The position numbers were made by a program, and so were the translations under genes. Source: an uncultured Flavobacteriales bacterium (GTDB lineage Bacteria > Bacteroidota > Bacteroidia > Flavobacteriales > BACL11). From it: a DNA stretch of 44,896 nucleotides. The notes beneath the pieces are model-generated. The model saw only the letters and a list, made by a program, of their open reading frames with translations. It was not told the origin of the DNA and did no database searches. The number at the start of each line of letters is the position of its first letter. The first letter of the stretch is position 1. Shown here in pieces: positions 1 through 7,012 of the stretch. The stretch is taken from assembly GCA_949372805.1 (NCBI GenBank), contig CASIBH010000009.1, positions 1 through 44,896 of the forward strand. Direction: 5' to 3'.

Positions 1-81
1 CCAATTTATCATATAAATTAGACCAATTATATAAAGGGTAAATATAATGGCCCCAATAATAAACATTGAAAGAGAAAGCAT
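1..81 (-). CDS. Small membrane protein, C-terminus cut by window edge
   Basis: An open frame starts at an ATG at base 81 and runs off the left edge after 27 codons with no stop. The visible peptide (MLSLSMFIIGAIIF...) is almost wholly hydrophobic, consistent with one N-terminal membrane helix. The start lies two bases after the stop of the 65-residue membrane gene, so the two are probably co-transcribed. I do not recognise a family. The short hydrophobic start could equally be the first helix of a longer membrane protein outside the window. Confidence 0.45.
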   Translation of the reverse strand, partial: MLSLSMFIIGAIIFTLYIIGLIYMINW

Positions 82-83
82 AA

Positions 84-281
84 TTATTTGTTTTTGTTAA
101 AGAAATTATTTCTTCTTTGTCTAATTGCAATTGCAAACAAAAGAATCGTACCTGGCCAATGAGCAGAATATTGCGCAGATTCAAAATCACCAGTAATACC
201 AAGAGCTATTGAGTACATCATTGCAATAAAAGCTATTATTATTGGATAGTATACACTAATGAATTGAGATAAATTTTTCAT
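84..281 (-). CDS. Small two-helix membrane protein, unknown function
   Basis: 65 residues with a hydrophobic segment at about residues 9-29 and a second at about 43-54, ending in a basic tail (RQRRNNFFNKNK). This fits a small inner-membrane protein with two helices. A Bacteroidota -7 element (TAAATTTG on the minus strand, 295-302) sits 13 bases upstream of the ATG, which supports it as a real gene. It is followed two bases later by another hydrophobic frame that leaves the window. No enzymatic motif is visible and I assign no function. Confidence 0.55.
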   Translation of the reverse strand: MKNLSQFISVYYPIIIAFIAMMYSIALGITGDFESAQYSAHWPGTILLFAIAIRQRRNNFFNKNK

Positions 282-294
282 TTTAATTTTTTTT

Positions 295-302
295 CAAATT
301 TA
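295..302 (-). promoter_or_regulatory. Candidate -7 promoter element (TAAATTTG)
   Basis: Reads TAAATTTG on the minus strand, matching the Bacteroidota -7 consensus TAnnTTTG, just upstream of the 65-residue membrane gene. No TTG is present at the expected -33 spacing, so this is a half-match. Confidence 0.4.
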
Positions 303-381
303 CAAAATCTCTTTCATTTATTTGCGACTATCTTTTTTAAAAGATGCTTAATTTCACAAAAAATAATTAAAAATATTTTGT

Positions 382-1047
382 ATGACAACAATTTCCTTTT
401 TTAAGTACAAAAAAAATAAATATTGGGCTTTCACACAAATGAGACTTGCTTATGATGTAATAAAAAATAGTCCTGGAGTTTTATTTTTTAAGCTTTTAGG
501 AACAGGAGCTGGAGATGGTTTTAGTCTTTTTCCTGATTTTTCTACATATTCTATTATATGCGTTTGGAAGCACGAATCAGATGCTCTCAATTTTATTAAT
601 AATAGTGATCATTCAAAAGTAATATCTCAAAAAGCATTTTCAAGACAAGATTTTTTTTTAAAAACAATAAAGTGTCATGGTAAATGGGATGGTGTTACTC
701 CTTTTGTTGCAAATGATAGAAGTTTAAATGAAAAAAATAAAATTGGTATCATTACTAGAGCTAAGATAAATAAAGCCAGATTATTTGAGTTTTGGAATTC
801 TGTCCCTAAAGCCTCTCAAGCAATAAAGAATGCTAAAGGAGTAGAGTGGTGTAAGGGTATAGGTGAGTGGCCATTTATTCAGCAGGCAACCTTTAGTGTT
901 TGGGATAATCTAGAGAGCGTTAAAAAATTTGCTTATGATAAAGGGGCGCATTCTGAAATTGTTAGAAAAACTAAAAAAAGAAATTGGTATAGCGAAGATT
1001 TATTTGCACGTTTTGAGATTTTACATTCAGAATTAAAAATTTTGTAA
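382..1047 (+). CDS. CrtA-like (spheroidene monooxygenase family) protein
   Basis: 221 residues, close to the usual length of the CrtA family. Recognisable family motifs are FFKLLGTGAGDGF (residues 35-47), a TRAKI segment (125-129), GIGEWP (159-164) and the C-terminal WYSEDLFARF (202-211). Characterised CrtA proteins are oxygenases that add keto groups to acyclic carotenoids such as spheroidene; that is family knowledge, and the substrate here is unknown. No other carotenoid gene (crtB, crtI, crtY, crtZ) is present in the window, so a carotenoid role cannot be argued from context. It converges with the next gene, 15 bases apart, with no obvious terminator between. A TATTTTG sequence touches the ATG but is one base short of the -7 consensus. 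Membership of the family is fairly secure, the reaction is not. Confidence 0.75.
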   Translation: MTTISFFKYKKNKYWAFTQMRLAYDVIKNSPGVLFFKLLGTGAGDGFSLFPDFSTYSIICVWKHESDALNFINNSDHSKVISQKAFSRQDFFLKTIKCHGKWDGVTPFVANDRSLNEKNKIGIITRAKINKARLFEFWNSVPKASQAIKNAKGVEWCKGIGEWPFIQQATFSVWDNLESVKKFAYDKGAHSEIVRKTKKRNWYSEDLFARFEILHSELKIL

Positions 1048-1062
1048 TTAGTTTTCTTTGAA

Positions 1063-1938
1063 TTAACCTAAATCTTCTTCAGCAATTAAATTGTAGATAT
1101 AAAGAATTAGAAGGCCAAATATTATCCCAGAAATTATCAGCAAAATACTTGATAGACCATTTGTAGAAAAAGAAAGTCTCAATAAGATAGTAGAAATAAT
1201 AAATCCAGTATTTCTGATAATTTGACAATATCTCTCAGTATATTGAAATGATAAAAGTAGTATGAAAACATCTGCTAGAATTAGTAATGTAAAAAAGTCA
1301 GTGAAAAAAAGATAATTAATATTTTCGCTAATTGCAGTTTCATCTCCAATTCCTATTAGCCAGCTGTAAAAACTTAAACAACATACTATTATTAGTATCG
1401 GAGTAAGCAATAAGCTAATTATTTTTTTTGAAGCAATAAAAAGATCTAATTTTTTTGAGTTAAATTTCTTAGGTGATTTCTTTCGTATTTTTTTAAATAG
1501 ATATATTAGAAAAAAGACAATTAGAATTCCTAGCAAATCGTAGATCAGCTGAAGGTTATTGCTAGTTGTTAGCCAATTTGCATTTAAATCTACTAATGGA
1601 ATGTCCTTAAATATTTTTCGAATAATAATAAGTGACATTATTTCATACTGTTTACTTATCGCAGTTGAAAATGATCTTGGTATATAATAGACTAATAAAA
1701 ATGCTTCATAAATTAGTATAAAAGAAAATGGAGTGTAAAGTGCAGAAATTGGATTTGTAAGAAGATTACTATCCCCAAAGCTAATTTCAATTATATTATA
1801 ATAATTAAGAAGAATAAGAATTAGGTGCAGTATAAAGCCTAATGATGCTATATAAAGAATGTATTTTTCAGTATTCTTAATATTCTTCTCAGAAAAAACT
1901 AAAGAAAAAATATTGTTGATATTATCAGAAAATTTCAT
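1063..1938 (-). CDS. Multi-pass membrane protein, unknown function
   Basis: 291 residues with about six or seven hydrophobic segments (roughly 26-47, 66-86, 131-148, 174-194, 209-231, 245-257, 262-283). Between helices 2 and 3 lies a long polar stretch beginning YIPRSFSTAISKQYEI (85-100), which looks like the most constrained soluble part. A basic patch (KKIRKKSPKKF, 149-159) suggests a cytoplasmic loop. A -7-like TAAATTTG lies upstream on the minus strand (1952-1959). I do not recognise the family: a transporter, channel or sensor membrane domain are all possible. It stands alone, convergent with the CrtA-like gene and divergent from the azurin gene. Confidence 0.6.
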   Translation of the reverse strand: MKFSDNINNIFSLVFSEKNIKNTEKYILYIASLGFILHLILILLNYYNIIEISFGDSNLLTNPISALYTPFSFILIYEAFLLVYYIPRSFSTAISKQYEIMSLIIIRKIFKDIPLVDLNANWLTTSNNLQLIYDLLGILIVFFLIYLFKKIRKKSPKKFNSKKLDLFIASKKIISLLLTPILIIVCCLSFYSWLIGIGDETAISENINYLFFTDFFTLLILADVFILLLSFQYTERYCQIIRNTGFIISTILLRLSFSTNGLSSILLIISGIIFGLLILYIYNLIAEEDLG

Positions 1939-1951
1939 AACTATTTTTATT

Positions 1952-1959
1952 CAAATTTA
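1952..1959 (-). promoter_or_regulatory. Candidate -7 element for the 291-residue membrane gene
   Basis: Minus-strand TAAATTTG, a TAnnTTTG match, 13 bases upstream of the ATG at 1938. No TTG at the expected spacing. Confidence 0.4.
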
Positions 1960-2011
1960 CAATTTTAAATCAATATATAATTTTTTAATAAAAAACTTAT
2001 ATAAAATAAAA

Positions 2012-2033
2012 TCTACAGATTTTCTACAGATTT
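2012..2033 (+). repeat. Two tandem 11-base copies upstream of azurin gene
   Basis: TCTACAGATTT occurs at 2012-2022 and again, head to tail, at 2023-2033. The copies are exactly one helical turn apart and end six bases before the putative -7 element of the azurin gene. They occupy the -10 to -35 region, where a regulator could bind. This is direct sequence observation; an operator role is inference. Confidence 0.6.
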
Positions 2034-2039
2034 GAAATA

Positions 2040-2047
2040 TAAATTTG
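2040..2047 (+). promoter_or_regulatory. Candidate -7 element for azurin gene
   Basis: TAAATTTG matches TAnnTTTG, 35 bases before the azurin ATG. There is no TTG at the -33 spacing; the tandem 11-base repeat occupies that space, which would fit an activator-dependent promoter. Confidence 0.4.
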
Positions 2048-2082
2048 CAGAAAATTTAATACTAACAAAAATAAATTAAAAA

Positions 2083-2577
2083 ATGAAAACATTCAGTCAA
2101 TTAGTAATTGTAGCTTTAAGCTCTTTATTTTTTTCAAGTTGCGGCTCAGATGCTCCAAAAGAAGTTATTGCAGATGCCGTAGTTGAAGAAACTACTAAAA
2201 ATTGGGAGGAGTTCACTATAAGTGCTGTTGGAAATACGATGCAGGATATGATGTATAGTGAAAAGAATTTAAATGTAAAAGAGGGTTCGTGGGTCAGAAT
2301 TATCTTAAAAAATGAAGGTGTTGATCAGGCTATGATACACAATATTTTATTTGTAAATTTTGGAAAGAGAAAGGATCTTGCGCTTTTAGCTAATGAAGCT
2401 GGTCCTGATAATGAATTCATTCCGTCTTCGCCTGATTTAATAGCTGCATCTGGTCTTGCTCTTCCTGGAGAAACAATTACTTTGGAGTTTAAAGCCCCTG
2501 CAAAAGGAAATTATGAATTTTTCTGTAGTTACCCAGGGCATGCTGGTATGATGAAAGGTTATTTATTTGTTAAATAA
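2083..2577 (+). CDS. Azurin-type blue copper lipoprotein
   Basis: 164 residues. A lipoprotein signal ends in FSSC with the lipidated Cys at residue 20, followed by an acidic linker. Residues 42-164 form a cupredoxin domain of the azurin type. The type 1 copper ligands can be read as His86 (in MIHN), Cys148, His153 and Met157, with the azurin-like spacing C-x4-H-x3-M in FFCSYPGHAGMMKG. The expected role is periplasmic or membrane-anchored single-electron transfer, for example to a terminal oxidase or a copper-containing reductase; the partner is not in this window. It is monocistronic, with a tandem repeat and -7 element upstream and a strong hairpin terminator downstream. The copper site is clear; the exact physiological partner is unknown. 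Confidence 0.9.
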   Translation: MKTFSQLVIVALSSLFFSSCGSDAPKEVIADAVVEETTKNWEEFTISAVGNTMQDMMYSEKNLNVKEGSWVRIILKNEGVDQAMIHNILFVNFGKRKDLALLANEAGPDNEFIPSSPDLIAASGLALPGETITLEFKAPAKGNYEFFCSYPGHAGMMKGYLFVK

Positions 2578-2597
2578 TTAATAAAATTATTCATTTT

Positions 2598-2630
2598 AAA
2601 AAATAGCCACATATTGTGGCTATTTTTTTT
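2598..2630. terminator. Bidirectional rho-independent terminator
   Basis: A perfect 14-base-pair stem, AAAAAATAGCCACA (2598-2611) against TGTGGCTATTTTTT (2615-2628), with a three-base loop and a run of T on both strands. It lies between the convergent azurin and MazG-like genes and can serve both. Confidence 0.9.
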
Positions 2631-2925
2631 ACAAATCTCCTTCTTTTATAAATATTCCATCAATCATCTTTCCTTTTCTATCTTTAATGTCTTCCCATGC
2701 TCTTTGCATGCAATCTTCTAAAGTAAGACCATTACGTTCTGCTATATTTATTAGCACTACAATCATGTCACCAATGTCATCAGCAATATCTTTTCCTTTG
2801 CAGATATTATCACTTAATTCGCCAGCTTCCTGGATTAACTTACAAAACTGATCTTTATCTGTTGCGCCTTTAATTAAATTTCTTTCATGATGCCATTTGG
2901 CAATATTTTTAGCTAGTTTTTCCAT
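2629..2925 (-). CDS. MazG-like nucleotide pyrophosphohydrolase
   Basis: 98 residues, the size of single-domain MazG-like proteins. The metal-binding pattern of the all-alpha NTP pyrophosphatases is visible: Glu33 and Glu36 in QEAGEL (32-37), and Asp50 and Asp53 in DDIGDM (49-54), inside two predicted helices. Family members hydrolyse (d)NTPs to the monophosphate and pyrophosphate, acting in nucleotide-pool housecleaning; short versions also occur in phages. The specific substrate cannot be told from sequence. It shares the bidirectional terminator with the azurin gene. Upstream DNA is very AT-rich and no clear -7 element is seen. Confidence 0.8.
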   Translation of the reverse strand: MEKLAKNIAKWHHERNLIKGATDKDQFCKLIQEAGELSDNICKGKDIADDIGDMIVVLINIAERNGLTLEDCMQRAWEDIKDRKGKMIDGIFIKEGDL

Positions 2926-2964
2926 CTTTTTTTTTAAATTTAAAGCTAATTTAATAAAATTTGT

Positions 2965-2994
2965 TTGATTTTTAATATATATAATATATTTTTG
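2965..2994 (+). promoter_or_regulatory. Bacteroidota promoter TTG-N19-TATTTTTG
   Basis: TTG at 2965-2967 and TATTTTTG at 2987-2994, spacer 19. This is a full match to the phylum's -33/-7 pattern. The predicted start of transcription, near base 3000, lies about 20 bases before the TTG start codon of the next gene. Confidence 0.65.
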
Positions 2995-3021
2995 TTTAAA
3001 ATATATAAATTAATATAATAA

Positions 3022-3603
3022 TTGAAAAATAAAAATATAGAAAATTATTTTGAAAAGTTTTTACCGCACTCTTATATAGAGACTTTAGAGAAAAGTAAAT
3101 TAAATAATATTGGTTTTAACTCATTAATTTCAAAAAGAAATAAACTCATCAATGCTTTAAAATTAATTAATGTTGAATTAGATAAACTTGCCCATGAGCG
3201 TCAGTTGTTAATTAGTCAAACTACATTTATTAAAAAAAAGTATATACCAAAAGTTTATTATAAACAATATTATAAGAAAAATCAATCGACATTATTCTCT
3301 CATATTATTATAAAATATCATTTGATTTCTAAAACAATTTATTTTGGTAAGGTTGATTCTTTAATTATCTTATTTTCCAATTTAAATTTACAGCTTGATG
3401 TAAAGAATTTTAAAGAAAAGATATTCCCATTACTTCTTCCTAAGGTTTTAGATTTTTTATCTAATATTAAAAATGAAGCTGAGTTTAAGAACTTAAAAAT
3501 CAAATCAACTCAATTGATTTCTTTTATTATTGAAATGGAAAATAATGTAGCAGATTTTGAAAATAATGGTTCCCTATTAGATTACATTAAATCTTTGAGT
3601 TAG
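3022..3603 (+). CDS. Orphan protein with TTG start, unknown function
   Basis: 193 residues, very rich in Lys, Ile, Leu and Asn. The frame is closed directly upstream by a TAA at 3019-3021, and the first internal Met is near the C-terminus, so the TTG at 3022 is the only reasonable start. A full consensus promoter 28 bases upstream supports expression. Residues about 25-70 look like a helical, possibly coiled-coil segment (KRNKLINALKLI...DKLAHERQLL). The middle (73-115) is basic with many aromatics. There is no signal peptide, membrane helix or catalytic motif that I recognise. It ends two bases before the convergent 63-residue membrane gene. Possibly lineage-specific or acquired. Confidence 0.6.
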   Translation: MKNKNIENYFEKFLPHSYIETLEKSKLNNIGFNSLISKRNKLINALKLINVELDKLAHERQLLISQTTFIKKKYIPKVYYKQYYKKNQSTLFSHIIIKYHLISKTIYFGKVDSLIILFSNLNLQLDVKNFKEKIFPLLLPKVLDFLSNIKNEAEFKNLKIKSTQLISFIIEMENNVADFENNGSLLDYIKSLS

Positions 3604-3604
3604 T

Positions 3605-3796
3605 TTACCCCTCCTCTTGAATATTGCCAACAATAAACCCAATAAATGATAAAAACATTGCAAGAGGAAGACATCCCTTAAGCAGATCTTGAATTTCATT
3701 ACCCATGTTGCTGTAACCCATATATTTGACAAATAAGATTGTAATTAAAAACCCTAAAATAAACCCTAATATTGAATAGATGTATTGTTTTTTCAT
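3605..3796 (-). CDS. Small two-helix membrane protein
   Basis: 63 residues with hydrophobic helices at about 6-25 and 41-59, a short polar loop between, and an acidic end (QEEG). It begins MKKQY, a positive-inside start. A -7 element TATATTTG lies on the minus strand at 3831-3838, about 34 bases upstream. No family recognised; it resembles many short unannotated flavobacterial inner-membrane proteins. It sits between the orphan gene and the S41 protease but is separated from the protease by 76 bases, so it is probably its own unit. Confidence 0.55.
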   Translation of the reverse strand: MKKQYIYSILGFILGFLITILFVKYMGYSNMGNEIQDLLKGCLPLAMFLSFIGFIVGNIQEEG

Positions 3797-3830
3797 CTTT
3801 ATCTTAACTTAATATTATTTATTTGTTAAG

Positions 3831-3838
3831 CAAATATA
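3831..3838 (-). promoter_or_regulatory. Candidate -7 element (TATATTTG)
   Basis: Minus-strand TATATTTG, an exact TAnnTTTG match upstream of the 63-residue membrane gene. No TTG is present at -33 spacing. Confidence 0.45.
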
Positions 3839-3872
3839 TGAAATTTACCTTTATTATTTGATTATCAATACA

Positions 3873-5408
3873 TTAATTGTTCAATAACTCTATCGCTTTT
3901 AGTATATATTTGTCTTTAGTATGCTTAATTTTGTAGTAATACTCTTTGCCGTATATTCCCCTAGAAATTCTTGCTTGTAATTCTGTTGACAAATATTTTA
4001 TCTCACTATTCTTTAGAATTATTTCTTTTTCATTTTTCTTTAAAAAACTTAAAAAACCTTTTATTATTAATTCTTTTTCTTCAGAATTAAAATTAAAGTT
4101 AGTACCTGATGTATTTTTTAATCTTGATCTATTATTTTCAGCATATTTTATGCAAAATTCAGAAATCCACCCTTTTGAAAAAAGATAATTAATATTTCTA
4201 TAGTTTAATGATGTATCTCTTTGTATTATATAATCAGGAGTAATTCCTCCTCCTGCATAAACTATCCTTCCATTTTTTGTTAAAAATTGTATTGTATCAA
4301 CTTTAGCAGAGTCACTTCTAAGGTATTGTTCCATATAGTAATCTTTATTGCTCTCACCATATTCTTTTTGAATACACCTTCCTGATGGTGTGTAATATCT
4401 TTGTGTTGTTAATCTTATAGCAGTTCCGTCATCTAACTTTATTTCTTCCTGAACTAGTCCCTTGCCAAACGATCTTCTACCAACTATTTCACCTCTGTCA
4501 TTATCCTGAATTGCACCAGCAATAATTTCTGATGCTGATGCTGATCCTTCGTTTATTAAAATAATAACTTTAATATCTTCTAATTTACCATTTGACGAAG
4601 CAAATATTTCATTCCTATCTCTATTTCTACCTTCAGTAAATACTATTAATTCTCCTTTTTTTAAAAATTCGTCGCTAATTGAGGCTGCTGCATGTAAATA
4701 TCCACCGGGATTATCTCTAAGATCTAAAATCAGATTTTCAACTTTCAACGCCTTAAGTTTTTTAATTGCTTCATCAAATTCTTTAATTGTTGTTGCTGAA
4801 AATCTATTAATTTTAATATAACCATTGATTTTGTCCAACATTATAGAAGCATCTATGCTATAAATTGGAATTTGCTCTCTTTTAATTTTAAATTCTATTA
4901 ATTCTTTAATGTTATTTCTTTGAATATAAACATTAACATACGTGTCTTGCTTACCTCTTAGATTTTTGATTACATCATCATTTTCTAATCCTATTCCTGC
5001 AAAATTTTCACCATCTATTTTAATAATTTTATCCCCAGAGATTATACCAAGTTTTTCAGAAGGACCATTTGAAATGGGAGAAACTACAACAATTGTATCG
5101 TTTATTATGTTAAACTCAATTCCAATGCCACTAAACTCTCCAGACATATTTTCATTAACATTCTTATATTCTTTCTTTGGAATGTAAGTGGTGTGAGGGT
5201 CAAGATCCTTGATTATTAAGTTAATCATTTTTTCTTCAAACTTTTCATCTAGAGTATCTACATAATGCTCATCAATCAATTTGAGAATTCTATTAATTTT
5301 AGATCCTTCATTAACTTTTTCTGAATTATTATTTCTCGAATTACCTATTAATATTCCAACTACAACTAATAGAGAGTAAAGTATTGGTTTAAAATTCGTT
5401 GTAATCAA
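3873..5408 (-). CDS. C-terminal processing peptidase, S41 family
   Basis: 511 residues. An N-terminal hydrophobic signal or anchor (about 8-22) leads into a periplasmic protease. Order: a short helical N-domain, a PDZ domain (about 88-165, containing GEFSGIGIEF and SGDKIIKIDG), then the S41 core with DLRDNPGG (229-236), the serine motif GSASASE (288-294) and the general-base Lys316 in SFGKG. Such proteases cleave periplasmic or lipoprotein substrates at their C-termini; the substrate here is unknown. The start is a TTG overlapping the stop of the upstream deaminase gene (TTGA, 5405-5408). The only other option before an in-frame stop is an ATT, and the next ATG would remove the signal segment. 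The overlap implies translational coupling with the deaminase. Confidence 0.9.
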   Translation of the reverse strand: MITTNFKPILYSLLVVVGILIGNSRNNNSEKVNEGSKINRILKLIDEHYVDTLDEKFEEKMINLIIKDLDPHTTYIPKKEYKNVNENMSGEFSGIGIEFNIINDTIVVVSPISNGPSEKLGIISGDKIIKIDGENFAGIGLENDDVIKNLRGKQDTYVNVYIQRNNIKELIEFKIKREQIPIYSIDASIMLDKINGYIKINRFSATTIKEFDEAIKKLKALKVENLILDLRDNPGGYLHAAASISDEFLKKGELIVFTEGRNRDRNEIFASSNGKLEDIKVIILINEGSASASEIIAGAIQDNDRGEIVGRRSFGKGLVQEEIKLDDGTAIRLTTQRYYTPSGRCIQKEYGESNKDYYMEQYLRSDSAKVDTIQFLTKNGRIVYAGGGITPDYIIQRDTSLNYRNINYLFSKGWISEFCIKYAENNRSRLKNTSGTNFNFNSEEKELIIKGFLSFLKKNEKEIILKNSEIKYLSTELQARISRGIYGKEYYYKIKHTKDKYILKAIELLNN

Positions 5409-5836
5409 TTTAATTTTTTTTTGTCAAAGTGTGTTGTTTCAACCTGAGCTCTTTTTAAAAATTCTATACCCGTTGTGTCTTTATACTTATTTAAGTAAAC
5501 CACTCTTTTTATGCCAGATTGATGAATTAGTTTGCTACACTCTCTGCATGGTGACATTGTTAGGTACAATGTTGAATCTTTACAGTTATGATTTGATCCA
5601 GCTGTTTTTAAAATTGCATTAGCTTCTGCATGTAAGACAAACCAATTTGTTTCATTATTTTTATCTTCGCAGCAATTATCAAAACCACTAGGTGTGCCAT
5701 TATATCCATCTGATATGATCATTCTGTCTTTAACAATGATGGCTCCCACTTTTCTTCTTTTGCAATAAGAAAGCTTTGACCATTCCACTGCTAGTCTTAA
5801 ATATGCTGCATCAAATCTATTGCTAATTTTTTTCAT
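5405..5836 (-). CDS. dCMP deaminase-like / ComEB-type zinc deaminase
   Basis: 143 residues, typical for the family. The zinc site is complete: His69-Ala-Glu71 in HAEANAIL and the pair Cys97/Cys100 in PCREC. An N-terminal KRRKVGAIIVKD segment and the GYNGTPSGFDNC region match deoxycytidylate deaminases, which make dUMP for thymidylate synthesis. The ComEB label used for such genes in databases is homology only. The ATG follows tRNA-Leu by only 14 bases, with no -7 element or terminator between, so it is probably transcribed from the tRNA promoter. The stop codon overlaps the start of the S41 protease gene. Confidence 0.88.
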   Translation of the reverse strand: MKKISNRFDAAYLRLAVEWSKLSYCKRRKVGAIIVKDRMIISDGYNGTPSGFDNCCEDKNNETNWFVLHAEANAILKTAGSNHNCKDSTLYLTMSPCRECSKLIHQSGIKRVVYLNKYKDTTGIEFLKRAQVETTHFDKKKLN

Positions 5837-5850
5837 GATTTATATAATTG

Positions 5851-5934
5851 TGCCCAGAGCCGGGATCGAACCGGCACGGGTTTAACCCCATTGGTGTTTG
5901 AGACCAACGCGTCTACCAATTCCGCCATCTGGGC
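5851..5934 (-). tRNA. tRNA-Leu (CAA)
   Basis: 84 bases with a perfect 7-base-pair acceptor stem (GCCCAGA with TCTGGGC) and discriminator A. There is a long variable arm of a class II tRNA, and an anticodon loop CTCAAAC between TTGGT and ACCAA, giving anticodon CAA. The CCA end is not encoded. It reads UUG codons, which are used as start as well as Leu codons nearby. Confidence 0.95.
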
Positions 5935-5952
5935 ATCTCAAATTTTACAATA

Positions 5953-5960
5953 CAAAAGTA
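5953..5960 (-). promoter_or_regulatory. -7 element for tRNA-Leu and downstream genes
   Basis: Minus-strand TACTTTTG matches TAnnTTTG and lies 18 bases before the first base of tRNA-Leu, the same distance pattern seen at the other tRNA genes here. No TTG is found at -33 spacing. It probably drives tRNA-Leu, the deaminase and the S41 protease together. Confidence 0.55.
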
Positions 5961-6030
5961 AAAATTTAAGAGAACTATTTCTTAAAATATTGAATTTTTA
6001 AAAACTTAAAGATATTAGATATAAAGTTGT

Positions 6031-6038
6031 TATATTTG
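6031..6038 (+). promoter_or_regulatory. -7 element for prs (TATATTTG)
   Basis: TATATTTG matches TAnnTTTG, 19 bases before the prs ATG. No TTG at -33 spacing. The leader after the predicted start is short and A-rich (AGGAAAAA before the ATG). Confidence 0.55.
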
Positions 6039-6057
6039 CGTCCCTTTTTAGGAAAAA

Positions 6058-6990
6058 ATGAAGAGACCATTTAAAATATTTGCTGCTAGAGCTTCTAGAA
6101 AAATTGCACAACAAATCTGTCATCATTTAAATGTTGATTTAGGTAGTAATACTCTTATTGAATTCAGTGATGGTGAGTTTGAGCCGTCTTTTGATGAATC
6201 AATTAGAGGTGCTGATATATTTATTGTTCAATCCACTATGCCTCCTGCCGAAAATTTAATGGAGTTACTTTTGATGATAGATGCTGCTCGTAGAGCATCA
6301 GCTTATAAAATAAATGCTGTCATTCCCTATTTTGGCTATGCTCGACAAGATAAAAAGGGTAAACCAAGAGTTCCAATAGGAGCTAAATTAATTGCCAATT
6401 TATTGTCCTCTGCTGGAGTAGACAGAGTAATGACAATGGACTTACATGCTGATCAAATTCAAGGTTTTTTTGATGTTCCAGTTGATCATTTGTATTCATC
6501 AAGGCTCTTCATCCCTTATATCCAATCCCTGAAACTTCCAAATTTAACTATTGCTTCACCTGATATGGGCGGTTCAAATAGAGCTAATACCTATGCACGT
6601 TTTTTAAATGCTGAAGTAGTTATTTGTTACAAGCACAGGGAGAAGCCAAATGAGATTGGTAAGATGTTAGCTATTGGAGATGTCAATGGGAGAGATATTG
6701 TTCTTGTCGACGATATGGTTGATACAGCAGGTACATTATCTAAAGCAGCTGACTTGATGATCTCTATGGGGGCTAATAGTGTTAGAGCTGTATGTACTCA
6801 TGGAGTTTTTTCTGGCCCTGCATATCAAAGAATTGAAGATTCTGCTCTTCTTGAAATAGCGGTTACCGATACAATTCCTAAAAATCATTCAGGAAATAAA
6901 ATAAAAGAAATTAGTATTGCGGAAATTTTTTCTAATTCTATTAAATCAGTTTTAGAAAATAAATCAATCTCTGAATACTTTATAAGATAA
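6058..6990 (+). CDS. prs: Ribose-phosphate pyrophosphokinase
   Basis: 310 residues, the usual length. The enzyme makes PRPP from ribose 5-phosphate and ATP for purine, pyrimidine, His, Trp and NAD synthesis. Diagnostic elements: FSDGEFEPSFDESIRG (36-51), the catalytic-loop and ATP region YFGYARQDKK (91-100), MTMDLHADQIQGFFD (125-139), and the PRPP-binding loop VLVDDMVDTAGT (215-226). It is the first gene of a plus-strand set with the L25 gene 22 bases downstream and pth after that, a common grouping in bacteria. Nothing unusual seen. Confidence 0.97.
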   Translation: MKRPFKIFAARASRKIAQQICHHLNVDLGSNTLIEFSDGEFEPSFDESIRGADIFIVQSTMPPAENLMELLLMIDAARRASAYKINAVIPYFGYARQDKKGKPRVPIGAKLIANLLSSAGVDRVMTMDLHADQIQGFFDVPVDHLYSSRLFIPYIQSLKLPNLTIASPDMGGSNRANTYARFLNAEVVICYKHREKPNEIGKMLAIGDVNGRDIVLVDDMVDTAGTLSKAADLMISMGANSVRAVCTHGVFSGPAYQRIEDSALLEIAVTDTIPKNHSGNKIKEISIAEIFSNSIKSVLENKSISEYFIR

Positions 6991-7012
6991 ATAACTAAAT
7001 TAAATTTAAATA

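Noticed and set aside
2629-3796. MazG-like gene, orphan and small membrane protein considered as a defence or toxin-antitoxin system.
   Set aside because: Genes face each other, have separate promoters, and none has a nuclease, toxin or sensor motif that I can see.
4942-5187. Plus-strand open frames over the S41 protease (also 3946-4188).
   Set aside because: Antisense shadows of the PDZ and C-terminal regions with no coding features.
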